From the NCBI RefSeq assembly GCF_009789195.1, contig NZ_WSTC01000024.1:1-64000 (forward strand): 64,000 nt of DNA, given 5' to 3'. The notes under the pieces were generated by a model. It searched no databases. It was not told the origin of the DNA and saw nothing but the letters and a program-made list of their open reading frames with translations. The position numbers and the translations under genes were made by a program. This DNA comes from Paenibacillus sp. MMS18-CY102. GTDB lineage: Bacteria; Bacillota; Bacilli; Paenibacillales; Paenibacillaceae. Position 1 is the stretch's first letter; each line of letters opens with the position of its first letter. Below are positions 8,359-17,768 of the stretch, one piece after another.

Positions 8359-10443
8359 CTACACGGCGCAGCTGATGCACTCCTCAACGCTTAAGCGGTT
8401 AGTCCGCGTGTAGTAGAGCGATTTAAGCCCTTTTTTGGCAGCATAAATGTAGTAACGGGATAGCTCGCGCGTCGTAACATCGCTGTTTACGTGCAGAACC
8501 GTCGAAATCCCTTGGTCAATATGCTGGGAAATCTCAGCGATCATGTCGATCACTTTGAATTGGTCCATCTGGTAAGCCGATTTATAGAAGAAGTAGTTAT
8601 CCTGTGCCAGGTAAGGCATCGGATAGTACGTCGTCGAGTTCGCGTACGTACGTGTCTCGATATGTTCAACGACCGGCATAACGCTCGAAGTCGCATTTTG
8701 GATATACGAAATGCTTTGCGTTGGCGCGATTGCCAAGCGATAAGCATGATAAGCGCCATGCTTCATCACTTGTACCTTCAGCTCCGCCCAATCGTCCGGC
8801 GACGGAATGTGCATTTCACCGAACAGCTCAAGCGCGCGCGCCGTCTGTGGACGGAAGTCCGTCGACAGGTAGCGGTCGAAGTAGTTGCCGTTCGCGTACT
8901 CCGATTGCTCGAAGCCTTTGAACGTTTCGCCGCGATCGCGGGCGATGTGCATGCTCTTCTCCAGCGAGTAGAAGTTCATCATCATGAAGAACGTGCGGGC
9001 AAAATCACGTGCCTCTTCGCTCTCATAAGCGATTTTGTTCTTCGCCAGATAGCCGTTCAGGTTCATTGCGCCAAGGCCGACGGAATGCAATTCCTCATTC
9101 GCCTTGCGAATGCCTGGTGCGTTCGCGATCTGCGCCATGTCGCTGACGGATGTTAAGCCTTCTATGCCCTCGTACACAGATTCTTTAATCTTGCCAAGAT
9201 CCATGACATTTACAATGTTCATCGATGCCAAATTACAGCTAATGTCGCGGCGAATGACGTCGGATTGGCCATAATCGTTAATCTCGGACGTCTCTTGCAG
9301 CTGGAAGATCTCCGTGCACAGGTTCGACATCTTGATTGCGCCGATGCCCTTAAGCGCATGGTCCTTGTTCGCATTGCTGCGGTTCATAATATATGGATAG
9401 CCCGATTCGAGCTGAATCATCGCGATTTTTACAAGCATGTCCCGTGCGCTCATGATTGCTTTCTTCTTCACGCGCTCGTCAGCGAGCAGCGTGTCGTACA
9501 TTTCGTCCAGGTCCATGTCGTCCATGTGGATGCCGTATGCTTTATGAATGGAATGCGGCCCAAACACGACGAGCGGCTTATTTTGCGCTGCCAGCTCATA
9601 GAACTTGTTCGGTACGATCAAGCCGATTGACAACGTCTTCAGGCGTGTCTTCTCATCAGCGTTAATTTTCTTGCTATCGAGGAACTCCATAACGTCCCAG
9701 CCGAAAATGTTATAGTAACCTGCACCCGAGCCTTTACGCTGGCCCATTTGGTCCGCGTAGGAGAACGCATCCTCCATTAGCTTCAGCACTGGCATAATGC
9801 CCTTAGCTGCGCCTTCAACGCCTTTGATCGGCTCGCCCCGTCCGCGAAGCTTGGACAGATTGACAGCAACGCCGCCACCGATCTTCGACAGCTGCATGCA
9901 CGTTCCGAGTACGTAGTTGATCGAGTTCAGGGAATCGTCCATCTCCAGCAGGAAGCAGGAAACCATTTCGCCGCGGCGGCTCTTGCCCGCGTTCAGGAAC
10001 GTTGGCGTCGCCGGCTGCACGCGCTGCTCCATCATGGAGACAGCCAACCGCTTCGCTTTATCGAAGTCGCCTTCACCTAGATGCAGGGCAACCATTGCGA
10101 CGCGGTCTGGATATTTCTCCATATAGACCGTACGGTCATCGCTCTTCATGGCATAATCCGTATAAAACTTCGATGCGGCCATGTAGGAGGAGAATTGGAA
10201 GTTAAAGCCGTGCGTCGTAGCGAAGATCTCCTCTACTTGCTCCGGGGAGTACCGCGCATATACGTCTTCGTAGAAGTCGTTTTGAATCATATAAGTAACT
10301 TGCTCGGTGAAGCTATTGAAGCGCATGCTCTTCGCAGCGACCTCTTCCATGAACGCAGCTACCGCCTCTTGATCTTTCTCTAATCGGAAAAATCCGTCCT
10401 CGCCACGCTGCATCAGTTCATTATTGAGTTCAATATGCCGCAA
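8359..10443 (-). CDS. nrdE: Class Ib ribonucleotide reductase alpha subunit
   Basis: 694 residues, full length. Signatures are the active-site region MEQRVQPATPTFLNAGKSRR, the loop SCFLLEMDDSLNSINYVLG, NLCTEIFQLQETS with the active-site Cys, the barrel motif GLGAMNLNGYLAKN, and the C-terminal redox pair ECISCAV. There is no N-terminal ATP cone, as expected for class Ib. The start is TTG, 9 bases after AAGGAG, and overlaps the end of nrdI by 14 bases, implying translational coupling. Confidence 0.97.
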   Translation of the reverse strand: MRHIELNNELMQRGEDGFFRLEKDQEAVAAFMEEVAAKSMRFNSFTEQVTYMIQNDFYEDVYARYSPEQVEEIFATTHGFNFQFSSYMAASKFYTDYAMKSDDRTVYMEKYPDRVAMVALHLGEGDFDKAKRLAVSMMEQRVQPATPTFLNAGKSRRGEMVSCFLLEMDDSLNSINYVLGTCMQLSKIGGGVAVNLSKLRGRGEPIKGVEGAAKGIMPVLKLMEDAFSYADQMGQRKGSGAGYYNIFGWDVMEFLDSKKINADEKTRLKTLSIGLIVPNKFYELAAQNKPLVVFGPHSIHKAYGIHMDDMDLDEMYDTLLADERVKKKAIMSARDMLVKIAMIQLESGYPYIMNRSNANKDHALKGIGAIKMSNLCTEIFQLQETSEINDYGQSDVIRRDISCNLASMNIVNVMDLGKIKESVYEGIEGLTSVSDMAQIANAPGIRKANEELHSVGLGAMNLNGYLAKNKIAYESEEARDFARTFFMMMNFYSLEKSMHIARDRGETFKGFEQSEYANGNYFDRYLSTDFRPQTARALELFGEMHIPSPDDWAELKVQVMKHGAYHAYRLAIAPTQSISYIQNATSSVMPVVEHIETRTYANSTTYYPMPYLAQDNYFFYKSAYQMDQFKVIDMIAEISQHIDQGISTVLHVNSDVTTRELSRYYIYAAKKGLKSLYYTRTNRLSVEECISCAV

Positions 10444-10795
10444 GCTTATTCACTCCTTGCTGAAATTGATCGACGTCCCGTCCGGTGCCGGACAGCTCGA
10501 ATTTATGGATAACCGGTACATTGTACCGTTTGGAAATATCGTCTGCGCTTCGGGCGAATGATTCGCCCCAGTTGCGGTTGCCGCTTGCCGACACGCCCTT
10601 AAGCTTGCTAGCGTTGCGGCCGAGGAATTTTTCCACGCGATCCGGCACTTGCCCGAACCCTGTTGTAAATGTCACGAGCACGAATGGCTCCTCCACCGTC
10701 ATGTCTCCGTCATTCTCAATTGAGAGTGATTTCATATTCAATTTTTCGACAAAGCGGCGGACGTTCCCCGTCCTCGAATCGTATACAACAAGCAT
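10430..10795 (-). CDS. nrdI: NrdI flavodoxin-like protein
   Basis: 121 residues. NrdI is a small FMN protein that supplies the oxidant for assembling the dimanganese-tyrosyl cofactor of NrdF. The FMN phosphate loop reads VYDSRTGNVRRFVEKL, and the isoalloxazine-side loops VTFTTGFGQVP and SGNRNWGESFA are present. First gene of the operon, with GGAGGGG upstream of the ATG. Confidence 0.96.
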   Translation of the reverse strand: MLVVYDSRTGNVRRFVEKLNMKSLSIENDGDMTVEEPFVLVTFTTGFGQVPDRVEKFLGRNASKLKGVSASGNRNWGESFARSADDISKRYNVPVIHKFELSGTGRDVDQFQQGVNKLAAY

Positions 10796-10845
10796 GTTTT
10801 AGCCCCTCCAGATCTAGCGTTCCGTACATGTCCCTAACTCTATCA

Positions 10846-10893
10846 AATCAATATGTAGGATGACTGAGACAATGATATAACTATATATTGTGC
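10846..10893. promoter_or_regulatory. Tandem NrdR boxes upstream of nrdI
   Basis: Against the consensus ACACWATATATWGTGT, bases 10878-10893 (TAACTATATATTGTGC) match at about 13 of 16 positions and 10846-10861 (AATCAATATGTAGGAT) at about 11. Their starts are 32 bp apart, the three-turn spacing usual for NrdR. They lie 51-98 bases before nrdI, so ATP/dATP-dependent repression by NrdR is expected; nrdR itself is not in the window. Confidence 0.72.
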
Positions 10894-11059
10894 GTGTCAA
10901 TGGTCGGCGGCCTGCATTTGGCAACAAAAAGTGCTTGACAGAGGACGAGCCCAATCAGGGCAAGGGCTAGCGGTTTTGTCTGACTTTTCTGCACTTATTA
11001 GATAGCCATAAGAGAGAAATGTCGAATGATGGGGAAGGCTATTCGCATGAAAATTAAGG

Positions 11060-11143
11060 CTGTTTTTCATAACACCAAATGCTGTGCCCGAATGAAAAAC
11101 AGCACAAAAAAAGCCGAAGTCCGGCCGGTAAGCCAACTTCGAC
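11060..11143 (-). terminator. Hairpins downstream of the metal sensor gene
   Basis: The hairpin 11113-11143 (outer stem 11113-11120 with 11136-11143, plus an inner GGC/GCC pair) is flanked by A7 on the left and T5 on the right, so it can terminate in both directions; it lies 100 bases after the ArsR stop. A second 11-bp stem (11060-11070 with 11092-11102) follows. The 447-base stretch 10796-11242 holds only these and the NrdR boxes; I see no convincing gene in it. Confidence 0.65.
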
Positions 11144-11242
11144 TTTTTCAGAAAACGTCGGTTTCCTACAAAATGATACACGCCCTGTTCCAATTAACAT
11201 CACAGGAGACACTTCGCGAGCATACAATTGCCTATACTAGAT

Positions 11243-11611
11243 CTAGTCGTGTTCAAGATGTTGCAGGGTCAGAACGAACAACTGCTCGATATGGTTATCA
11301 TCTAATGAATAATAAACGGTTTTGCCTTCCTTCCGCCGTTTCACGATCCGCAGGTTGCGCAAATACCGCAATTGATGCGATACGGCCGACTGCCCCATTC
11401 CGAGCACGACCGTCAAATCATGCACATTAAGCTCATGCTGCAGCAGCGCATGAATGATTTTGATGCGCGTTGGATCGCCTAACGCTTTGAACAGCTCCGA
11501 CATGGACGCCGCTGAACGGTCATCCAGCAACCCGTCCTTTACCTGAATCGCGATTTCCGGGCTTCCGCCCTCATCTGTTGTTTCCAGCTTGCCCATCGGC
11601 CACGTCACCAC
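11243..11611 (-). CDS. ArsR/SmtB-family zinc sensor (CzrA type)
   Basis: 122 residues with a winged-helix ArsR domain: LFKALGDPTRIKIIHALL, then recognition helix region VVLGMGQSAVSHQLRYLRN. The C-terminal helix carries D-x-H followed 11 and 14 residues later by His (DDNHIEQLFVLTLQHLEH), the alpha-5 ligand set of the Zn/Co sensors CzrA and SmtB. It is divergent from a zinc CDF exporter with an operator between them, so it should repress the exporter until zinc is high. The exact start (GTG at 11611 or an internal ATG) is uncertain. Confidence 0.88.
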   Translation of the reverse strand: MVTWPMGKLETTDEGGSPEIAIQVKDGLLDDRSAASMSELFKALGDPTRIKIIHALLQHELNVHDLTVVLGMGQSAVSHQLRYLRNLRIVKRRKEGKTVYYSLDDNHIEQLFVLTLQHLEHD

Positions 11612-11639
11612 CTGTTTCTATTATAACCGTAAAATAGGC

Positions 11640-11697
11640 TTGTAGGAATGCCGCGGCACTGATACAATAAAGTTAATATATGAGCACTTATTCATAT
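11640..11697 (+). promoter_or_regulatory. czcD promoter and ArsR-type operator
   Basis: TTGTAG (11640-11645), a 17-bp spacer and TACAAT (11663-11668) form a sigma-A promoter for the exporter. Immediately downstream, 11678-11697 contains ATATGA-N8-TCATAT, an imperfect dyad of the CzrA/SmtB operator class, covering the expected transcription start. Binding there would block the promoter. Confidence 0.65.
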
Positions 11698-11718
11698 GTA
11701 GTTGAGGGGGTATAGGAT

Positions 11719-12969
11719 ATGAGCCATAACCACGACAATCCGGCACAAACCAACACTAATAAAACGACAAAAGACACCAATCGGCAGGAAGAGCCTCATG
11801 GACGCAGCAATTCAATCACTGCTGGGCAACACGAGCACGGCTCGCATGGCAGCCACGCTTGCACGCACGGGCATGATGCAGATGGGCATGAGCATGGTCC
11901 TGAGCGCAGGCATGGCGATAGAGATGGCCACGCGCACGATCATGGGCATGCTCATGGAGCTGGCCAGGCACATGAGCAGATGCAGGCTCGGGGGAAGCAA
12001 GCGCACTCGCACGCCCATAATCATGCCCACCACGGGCACTCCCATCATGGGCATGCTCATCACGGCCATTCGCATCATGGCCACGGCCACTCCCATGGGC
12101 AGCCCGGCAATCGGCGCGGGCTTGCTATCGCACTCGGCATAACCGGCGGCATTATGGTGCTAGAATTTGTTGGCGGCTTGATGACGGGCAGCCTCGCACT
12201 GCTTAGCGACTCTGGCCATATGCTGAGTGATACAGCCGCGATTGCGCTCAGCCTCGTCGCCTTCTGGTTTGCGGCGAAGCCCGCAACACCTGCCAAAACG
12301 TATGGCTATCACCGTTTCGAAATATTAGCAGCGCTCTTCAATGCACTGACACTATTCGTCATTGCAGGCATGATTGCCGTCGAAGCGTACCATCGTTTCG
12401 GGGAACCGCCACAGGTCGCAGGGCTGCCAATGATGCTGATCGCTTCTGTCGGGCTGCTTGCCAACTTGGCCAGCGCCTGGTCGCTTCATCGCCAAGGCGA
12501 TGTCGAGCATAACTTGAATGTCCGATCCGCTTACCTGCACATCCTTGGCGATGCACTCGGTTCCGTCGGCGCAATCATCGCGGGGCTCCTCGTCATCGCA
12601 TTCGGCTGGAACTGGGCCGACCCGCTCGTCAGCGTGCTCGTCGCCCTGCTCATCCTGCGCGGCGCATGGGGCATCCTGAAGTCTGTCATCCATATTCTTA
12701 TGGAAGGCTCGCCCGAAGGCGTTGCATGTGATGAAGTGAAACAAACGTTGCTCAATATTGAAGGCGTGCGTGACGTGCATGATTTGCATATTTGGACCAT
12801 TACATCCGGCATGCCTGCGCTAAGCGGACATCTGCTCATCGAGGAACAGCAGGATTGCCAACTGGTGCTGCAGGAGGCGCTAAAGCGGCTAGCTGACGAT
12901 TATGGCTTGGAGCATGCAACGCTACAGATTGAGAAGTCCGATACGCTTCATGGCCCGACAGCATACTAA
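11719..12969 (+). CDS. czcD: Cation diffusion facilitator, zinc exporter
   Basis: 416 residues. The first 130 are extraordinarily His-rich (many HGH, HAH and HSH triplets), longer than usual for the family and likely a cytoplasmic zinc-binding tail. The transmembrane domain then shows the CDF metal-site motifs: LLSDSGHMLSD in helix 2, with TYGYHRFEILAA just after, and AYLHILGDALGSVGA in helix 5. The cytoplasmic C-terminal domain includes EGVRDVHDLHIWTITSGMPA. GAGGGGG precedes the ATG by 8 bases. It exports Zn2+ (possibly Co/Cd) for H+ or K+. Confidence 0.94.
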   Translation: MSHNHDNPAQTNTNKTTKDTNRQEEPHGRSNSITAGQHEHGSHGSHACTHGHDADGHEHGPERRHGDRDGHAHDHGHAHGAGQAHEQMQARGKQAHSHAHNHAHHGHSHHGHAHHGHSHHGHGHSHGQPGNRRGLAIALGITGGIMVLEFVGGLMTGSLALLSDSGHMLSDTAAIALSLVAFWFAAKPATPAKTYGYHRFEILAALFNALTLFVIAGMIAVEAYHRFGEPPQVAGLPMMLIASVGLLANLASAWSLHRQGDVEHNLNVRSAYLHILGDALGSVGAIIAGLLVIAFGWNWADPLVSVLVALLILRGAWGILKSVIHILMEGSPEGVACDEVKQTLLNIEGVRDVHDLHIWTITSGMPALSGHLLIEEQQDCQLVLQEALKRLADDYGLEHATLQIEKSDTLHGPTAY

Positions 12970-12973
12970 AAAA

Positions 12974-13021
12974 CCGAGCAACCAGCCTGCCGCTAAGATG
13001 CGGGAAATGGCGGTTGTTCGG
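12974..13021. terminator. Bidirectional terminator
   Basis: CCGAGCAACC (12974-12983) pairs with GGTTGTTCGG (13012-13021); A-run to the left and T6 to the right. It separates convergent czcD and the peroxiredoxin gene. Confidence 0.85.
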
Positions 13022-13045
13022 TTTTTTCCTTATTTTAAGAAACGG

Positions 13046-13543
13046 TTACACTGTTGCCGACTCCGCAGCCGCAATTGCAGCGACTACATTATCCACATGC
13101 CCCTTGACCTTCAAATTTCGCCACTCTTGCACGAGGACACCTTGCTCGTCGATGAGGAACGTCGAACGGACAATGCCCATATATTCACGGCCATACAGCT
13201 TCTTAAGCTGCCAGACGCCGTACAGCTCGCAGACGGCATGCTCAGCATCTGTCAGCAGCTCATATGGCAGCTCGTACTTGGCGATGAATTTGCCATGGCG
13301 TGCCGCGTTATCCATACTAATGCCGAGAATGACCGTGTTCTGTTCCTTCAAGGCAACATGTGCATCGCGAAAATCGCAAGCCTCCTGCGTGCATGCTGTC
13401 GTCATATCCTTCGGATAGAAAAACAGAATAACCTTCTGTCCAATATAGCTGCTGAGTGACACCTGCTTGCCGCCAGAACCTTCTAATGTAAAATCAGGCG
13501 CAGGCTGGCCGATTGTCGGCGTTATTTGCTTCTTTTTCGCCAT
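13046..13543 (-). CDS. bcp: Thioredoxin-dependent thiol peroxidase (BCP/PrxQ)
   Basis: 165 residues. The peroxiredoxin signature is FYPKDMTTACTQEACDFRD, with the peroxidatic Cys in TTACTQEAC and a second Cys five residues on, as in the BCP/PrxQ subfamily. It reduces H2O2 and organic hydroperoxides with thioredoxin in the cytoplasm. GGAGGGAG lies just before the ATG. Single gene. Confidence 0.93.
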   Translation of the reverse strand: MAKKKQITPTIGQPAPDFTLEGSGGKQVSLSSYIGQKVILFFYPKDMTTACTQEACDFRDAHVALKEQNTVILGISMDNAARHGKFIAKYELPYELLTDAEHAVCELYGVWQLKKLYGREYMGIVRSTFLIDEQGVLVQEWRNLKVKGHVDNVVAAIAAAESATV

Positions 13544-13657
13544 TTCTGGTCTCTCCCTCCGTTCTCCACGATTGCTGTTTCTACATTATACGCCAAAACA
13601 GCCCTCCCTCGCAGCCTGTATCAGCCAAAGGGAGAGCTGGTTAATAAAAAGATCCTG

Positions 13658-15892
13658 TTACGCCTGGCCCGTTACTTGCGGCTCTTCAGCGATTTCCACA
13701 TGCTTGCCTGGCCAAAATGCCGCACGGCCGAGCAACGCCGTAATCGCTGGCACAAGGAACGGCCGCACGATAAATGTATCAAGCAGGACACCGACGGCGG
13801 TCACGATGCCGAAGTGGACAAGCACCTGAATCGGGAGCGAAGCCAGCACGGCGAACGTGCCTGCCAGAATGACGCCAGCCGACGTGATGACCGAGCCGGT
13901 CTCGCTTACGCCCTCGCTGATCGCGCGGCGAAGCGGCATCCGCTTTCTTTTTTCCCAAATGCTCGAAATCATAAAGATGTTGTAATCTTCGCCCAAAGCT
14001 ACAAGGAACACGAACGAATAGAGCGGAATCGAGCCAGCGATGGCATCCGCGCCTAACCCGTAATGAATAATAAGCCAGCCGAGACCCAGTGCGGAGAAGT
14101 AAGAAAGAATTACCGTGCCGATCAGATAGGCTGTCGCAACGACGGAGCGCAGGTAGCCGAGCAGCAGCAGCGTAATGAGCCCGATGACGACAGGGATAAT
14201 AACCGCCGTGTCGCGGTCTCCCGCTTCCTTGGTATCGTATTGGTCTGCTGTCTGCCCGCCGATCCATACGCGATCCTCGGCGCCTTGCCCGTCACCTGCT
14301 GCTGCAAGCAAGGACTGTGCTTCCTGGCGAAGCTCGGGAATCAGCTTCATCGCTTCCAGCGAATAGGGATTCATCGTTAATGAAACATCGACGGCAACGA
14401 TATTCGGACTTTGCTTCCCTTGCTGGGGATCAGACACTTGCGCAACATACGGCAGCTTCGAGAGCTGGCCTTTGAGATCGACGGGCTCACCCTTCGTATC
14501 AACGATCACCTGTACAGGCGCAAGCTCACCCGGCGAGAACTGCTCGCCAATAATAGTGAACCCTTCACGCGACTCCATATCCTCTGGGAATGATGACAAA
14601 ATATCGTACGTCACTTCGATTCGTGACGAGAAGCCTGCCAACGTGCCCAGCACGATAAGCGCCGTCAACACGACTGTCCAAGGGCGCCGAACGACGATTC
14701 GCCCGATAAAGCTGTTTTGGCGCTGGCGGGCTGGCTTCGACGGCTTGCCTCTCTTCTGCGCACGCTCGGCGATCATCTCTGGCGTACGCGGCACGAATGG
14801 GTAAAACGATGCACGGCCGATAATAGCTAGCAGCGCTGGCACGAGCGTCAGGCTTGCTATTGCCATAATGAGAATCGACAAGCTGAACGGCACTGCGAAG
14901 CGATGGTACGCGCCGTACTGTGCGAACAGTAATGCCAGCAGCGATAAGACAACGGTTAGCCCGCTCATAGCGATAGCGCCAGTCGAACCGGTTATCGCAT
15001 GGCGGAGTGCCTTCCCTTTATCCCGCTCCGTGCTAAGCAGTTGGCGGAACCGCGAGATCAAGAATAGGCAATAGTCCGTCCCAGCGCCGAATAAAAGCAC
15101 CGTCATGATCGAAATGCCCTGCGAGTCGACCGTAATCCAGCCTTCGCGAGCCATCCAGCCGAGAATCGGGCCAACGACCATGTATGCAAAGCCGACCGCG
15201 ATAAGTGGAATGAATGCGAGCACAGGCGAGCGATAGATGATGAGCAAAATAATAAGAACGAGCAGGACCGTCGCCAATAACAGCGAGACGTCCGCATTTT
15301 TGAATAGCCCCGTTGCATCGACCTGAATGCCGACAGGGCCGGTTAGGCGTGCACTGATGTTGCCTTCTTCGGCATCGCCTTTTACTGAACTAAACAGGTC
15401 TCCGCCGAACCTTTTGTTCACATCTGCGCGCAATTGGTCAAGGCTTTCTTTCAACTGATCCGTATCCGCTTGTTTACTGAACAGGATCGGCGCCACAATC
15501 GTGCTGCCATCCTTGGACAGCTGCTGTTGCAGCGCAGGCAGCGGAAGCTGGTGCAACGGTGGCACGCTCGTTTGATGTGGCAGCGGGTTTGCCCCCCATT
15601 GGGCTGTCAGCTGTTGCAAGCTTTCCAGATCAGCCTGCTTTAGCCCGCCTTCCCGGTGCAGCACCAACAACGCAGGCAAGCTGCTCCCGCTTGGAAACTC
15701 CTGATCGGAGACTGCCGCTGCCTGCACAGACGGCTTCGCATCGCTCAAATTCGCTGCATTATTGTTCTCTTGATCGCCGACAGATGGCAGCGTGAGCGTA
15801 AGGATAACTGCGATTGCAAGCCAGACGAGCAGCGTAACCCAACGCCCTTTTTTTCCTGCGACATAACGGCTTAACCCTTTATCTGTATCCAT
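13658..15892 (-). CDS. MMPL-family (RND-type) membrane transporter
   Basis: About 744 residues in two similar halves: an N-terminal helix, a large extracytoplasmic loop, and a block of hydrophobic helices, repeated. The MMPL signature region LLFGAGTDYCLFLISRFR in half one is mirrored by LVALGEDYNIFMISSIWEKR in half two. Relatives export lipids, siderophores or drugs by proton motive force; substrate unknown. It is divergent from a TetR regulator that probably represses it. The ATG at 15892 sits 8 bases after GGGGAG; an upstream GTG at 15898 is less likely. Confidence 0.88.
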   Translation of the reverse strand: MDTDKGLSRYVAGKKGRWVTLLVWLAIAVILTLTLPSVGDQENNNAANLSDAKPSVQAAAVSDQEFPSGSSLPALLVLHREGGLKQADLESLQQLTAQWGANPLPHQTSVPPLHQLPLPALQQQLSKDGSTIVAPILFSKQADTDQLKESLDQLRADVNKRFGGDLFSSVKGDAEEGNISARLTGPVGIQVDATGLFKNADVSLLLATVLLVLIILLIIYRSPVLAFIPLIAVGFAYMVVGPILGWMAREGWITVDSQGISIMTVLLFGAGTDYCLFLISRFRQLLSTERDKGKALRHAITGSTGAIAMSGLTVVLSLLALLFAQYGAYHRFAVPFSLSILIMAIASLTLVPALLAIIGRASFYPFVPRTPEMIAERAQKRGKPSKPARQRQNSFIGRIVVRRPWTVVLTALIVLGTLAGFSSRIEVTYDILSSFPEDMESREGFTIIGEQFSPGELAPVQVIVDTKGEPVDLKGQLSKLPYVAQVSDPQQGKQSPNIVAVDVSLTMNPYSLEAMKLIPELRQEAQSLLAAAGDGQGAEDRVWIGGQTADQYDTKEAGDRDTAVIIPVVIGLITLLLLGYLRSVVATAYLIGTVILSYFSALGLGWLIIHYGLGADAIAGSIPLYSFVFLVALGEDYNIFMISSIWEKRKRMPLRRAISEGVSETGSVITSAGVILAGTFAVLASLPIQVLVHFGIVTAVGVLLDTFIVRPFLVPAITALLGRAAFWPGKHVEIAEEPQVTGQA

Positions 15893-16063
15893 GATCACTT
15901 CTCCCCTTCACCGCACCCAACGTCTGCCCTCTTACATTTCGTTATAAGGAGGCCTTGCGACTCACACGCTTACGATTGCCATATCGCGGGAACGATACTA
16001 CAATGGTACGTGCTAAGATTGGGCGACGGATATATAATAATGATAGCCAACATAATTATATAT

Positions 16064-16073
16064 ACCGTACGGT
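16064..16073. promoter_or_regulatory. Putative TetR operator between MMPL and tetR genes
   Basis: ACCGTACGGT is a perfect 10-bp palindrome set in an AT-rich stretch; the symmetry extends to TATACCGTACGGTTAA with mismatches. It lies 54 bases before tetR and about 170 bases before the exporter, fitting autoregulation plus repression of the pump. Confidence 0.5.
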
Positions 16074-16126
16074 TAATTAATCAATGTCTAAATTTCAAAC
16101 ATTTTATTTCATAGAAGGTGTTAGTG

Positions 16127-16744
16127 ATGACCCCACCGCGCACAACCAAAACACTAGGCAGGCCCAAACGCACCGGCCAAGATGCCCCGACGAATGATAC
16201 GATCATACGGACGGCTTCCAAGCTATTTATGGAGCACGGCTACGAGCCGATTTCGCTCAATCAGATTGCACAGCTATGCAATGTGACTAAGGCGTCTTTG
16301 TATTACCATTTTGCAAATAAGGCCGTGTTATTCACGGAATCGCTCATATGGATGCTCACGGTTTCACGGGTCAATACCGAGAAGCTGCTCGAGCAAGCAG
16401 CGGATATCCGAAGTGGGCTCGAAAAGCTGGCACTAGTCAAAATGTCGACGCCTCACATGGATTTTGAGTCGATGATGCGTGATGCGACTCCTCATCTGTC
16501 CGAGGAACAGCTAACGCGTATCCGTGCAGCTGAGGAAGCGATTCACGGCGTGCTCGCGCACTACTTCCGCCAAGCGATAGACGCCGGCCAGCTTCGCCCC
16601 GCTAACCCGCTGCTGCTGTCGCATACGCTTAGCGCGCTTCTCATGCTGGGCAACCGCCGCCACCCCGCTGATTTGTTCCAATCAACCCCTGAGCTTGCCA
16701 AAGCGATGGTCGATTTGTTTTGGAATGGGGTTGCTCCGGCGTAA
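16127..16744 (+). CDS. TetR-family transcriptional regulator
   Basis: About 205 residues. The N-terminal helix-turn-helix reads IIRTASKLFMEHGYEPISLN, then CNVTKASLYYHFANKAVLF, the normal TetR_N pattern; the C-terminal ligand domain is not assignable. Divergent from the MMPL transporter. The ATG at 16127 is 8 bases after AAGG; GTG at 16118 is also in frame but too close to the ribosome binding site. Confidence 0.88.
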   Translation: MTPPRTTKTLGRPKRTGQDAPTNDTIIRTASKLFMEHGYEPISLNQIAQLCNVTKASLYYHFANKAVLFTESLIWMLTVSRVNTEKLLEQAADIRSGLEKLALVKMSTPHMDFESMMRDATPHLSEEQLTRIRAAEEAIHGVLAHYFRQAIDAGQLRPANPLLLSHTLSALLMLGNRRHPADLFQSTPELAKAMVDLFWNGVAPA

Positions 16745-16854
16745 GGGCGGGCGCTTGCGTCCACAATACTGCCCTATTCACTCGCTCTCAGGCTTTTCTG
16801 CCCAATAGGGCAAAATTTCCTGCCCTATCCCATCCCTACTCCCGTGCTTACAAT

Positions 16855-16900
16855 AGAAGAAGCCTTCAACTCCACTGGCAGTGGGCTGAAGGCTTCTTCT
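16855..16900 (+). terminator. Terminator after tetR
   Basis: A 14-bp stem, AGAAGAAGCCTTCA (16855-16868) with its complement at 16887-16900, plus a nested CCACT/AGTGG stem. A T-rich tract follows to the right. Confidence 0.8.
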
Positions 16901-16969
16901 ATTTCTTTTTCTTTACTAATTCTAAATTTCCCATCTCTGTCTTCCCGCCATTCTCACCACAACCCAGCG

Positions 16970-17761
16970 CTATGAGCCTGCCCCGCGATACCGTTTCACG
17001 CCATGGTTCCATACCATAAGGCCAATCACGAACACAACCACACCGACAACTGGCGTCAGGAGCGCGAGCGACGAAATGCCGTCCCCTTTGCGCTCAAGGA
17101 AGTACGACGCCGGAATGACGCCGACGAATGCGAATGGCAGCACCCAAGTAAGCACGAAACGGATGATCTTGTTGTAGATGTTGATTGGATAACGCCCGTA
17201 GTTCTGGATGTTGTACATGAGCGGCAGAATGCCCGTTGGCGCATCCGAGTAAAACGAAATCGCCGTCAGTGACGTATACATGCCCGCATAGATCAGCACA
17301 GCCCCGAGAATAAGCAGAACCATCATCGGAATTTGTACCCAATCGAATGCTAGCCCAAGCTCGCCCCAGCTGATCACCATTATGATCGCCCCGACGAGAG
17401 AACCAATGAGCGACGGCGGGTCCATATTTTCGAGCGTGACTTGGAATAGGTTATGTGCCGGGCGCGTCAAGATGCGGTCCATTTCGCCTTTGGCAATATA
17501 ACGGTCGCCGAAATTCCATAAGCTGAAGAACGTGCCGAAGATGCCGTAGGGCACCATAAAAAATCCGTATACGAACACAACCTCGGCCTCCGACCAGCCC
17601 CCAAGCGATGGCGTATGCTGGAAGACGATCAAAATAAAGATCAGGTTGAGCCCTTGGAACATCAAGTCTGACAGCACTTCAATCCAAAAGTCGACGCGAT
17701 AGGTCAGTTTTGTTTTGGCGTAGTTTTTGAGGTATTCCCAAAATAATGACAAATATAACAT
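16970..17761 (-). CDS. ABC-2 family permease (DUF990 type), second subunit
   Basis: About 263 residues with six hydrophobic segments. The internal sequence VYGFFMVPYGIFGTFFSLWNFGDRYI and the region GEMDRILTRPAHNLFQV are typical of the short ABC-2 exporter permeases that come in pairs. It follows the first permease by 7 bases; the ATG at 17761 lies downstream of AAGGGGG. With the next two genes it forms a heterodimeric exporter of unknown substrate. Confidence 0.85.
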   Translation of the reverse strand: MLYLSLFWEYLKNYAKTKLTYRVDFWIEVLSDLMFQGLNLIFILIVFQHTPSLGGWSEAEVVFVYGFFMVPYGIFGTFFSLWNFGDRYIAKGEMDRILTRPAHNLFQVTLENMDPPSLIGSLVGAIIMVISWGELGLAFDWVQIPMMVLLILGAVLIYAGMYTSLTAISFYSDAPTGILPLMYNIQNYGRYPINIYNKIIRFVLTWVLPFAFVGVIPASYFLERKGDGISSLALLTPVVGVVVFVIGLMVWNHGVKRYRGAGS

Positions 17762-17768
17762 CGCTGCA

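Noticed and set aside
10897-11193. Possible small gene between nrdI and the metal sensor
   Set aside because: The frames there have no ribosome binding site and run through two hairpins.
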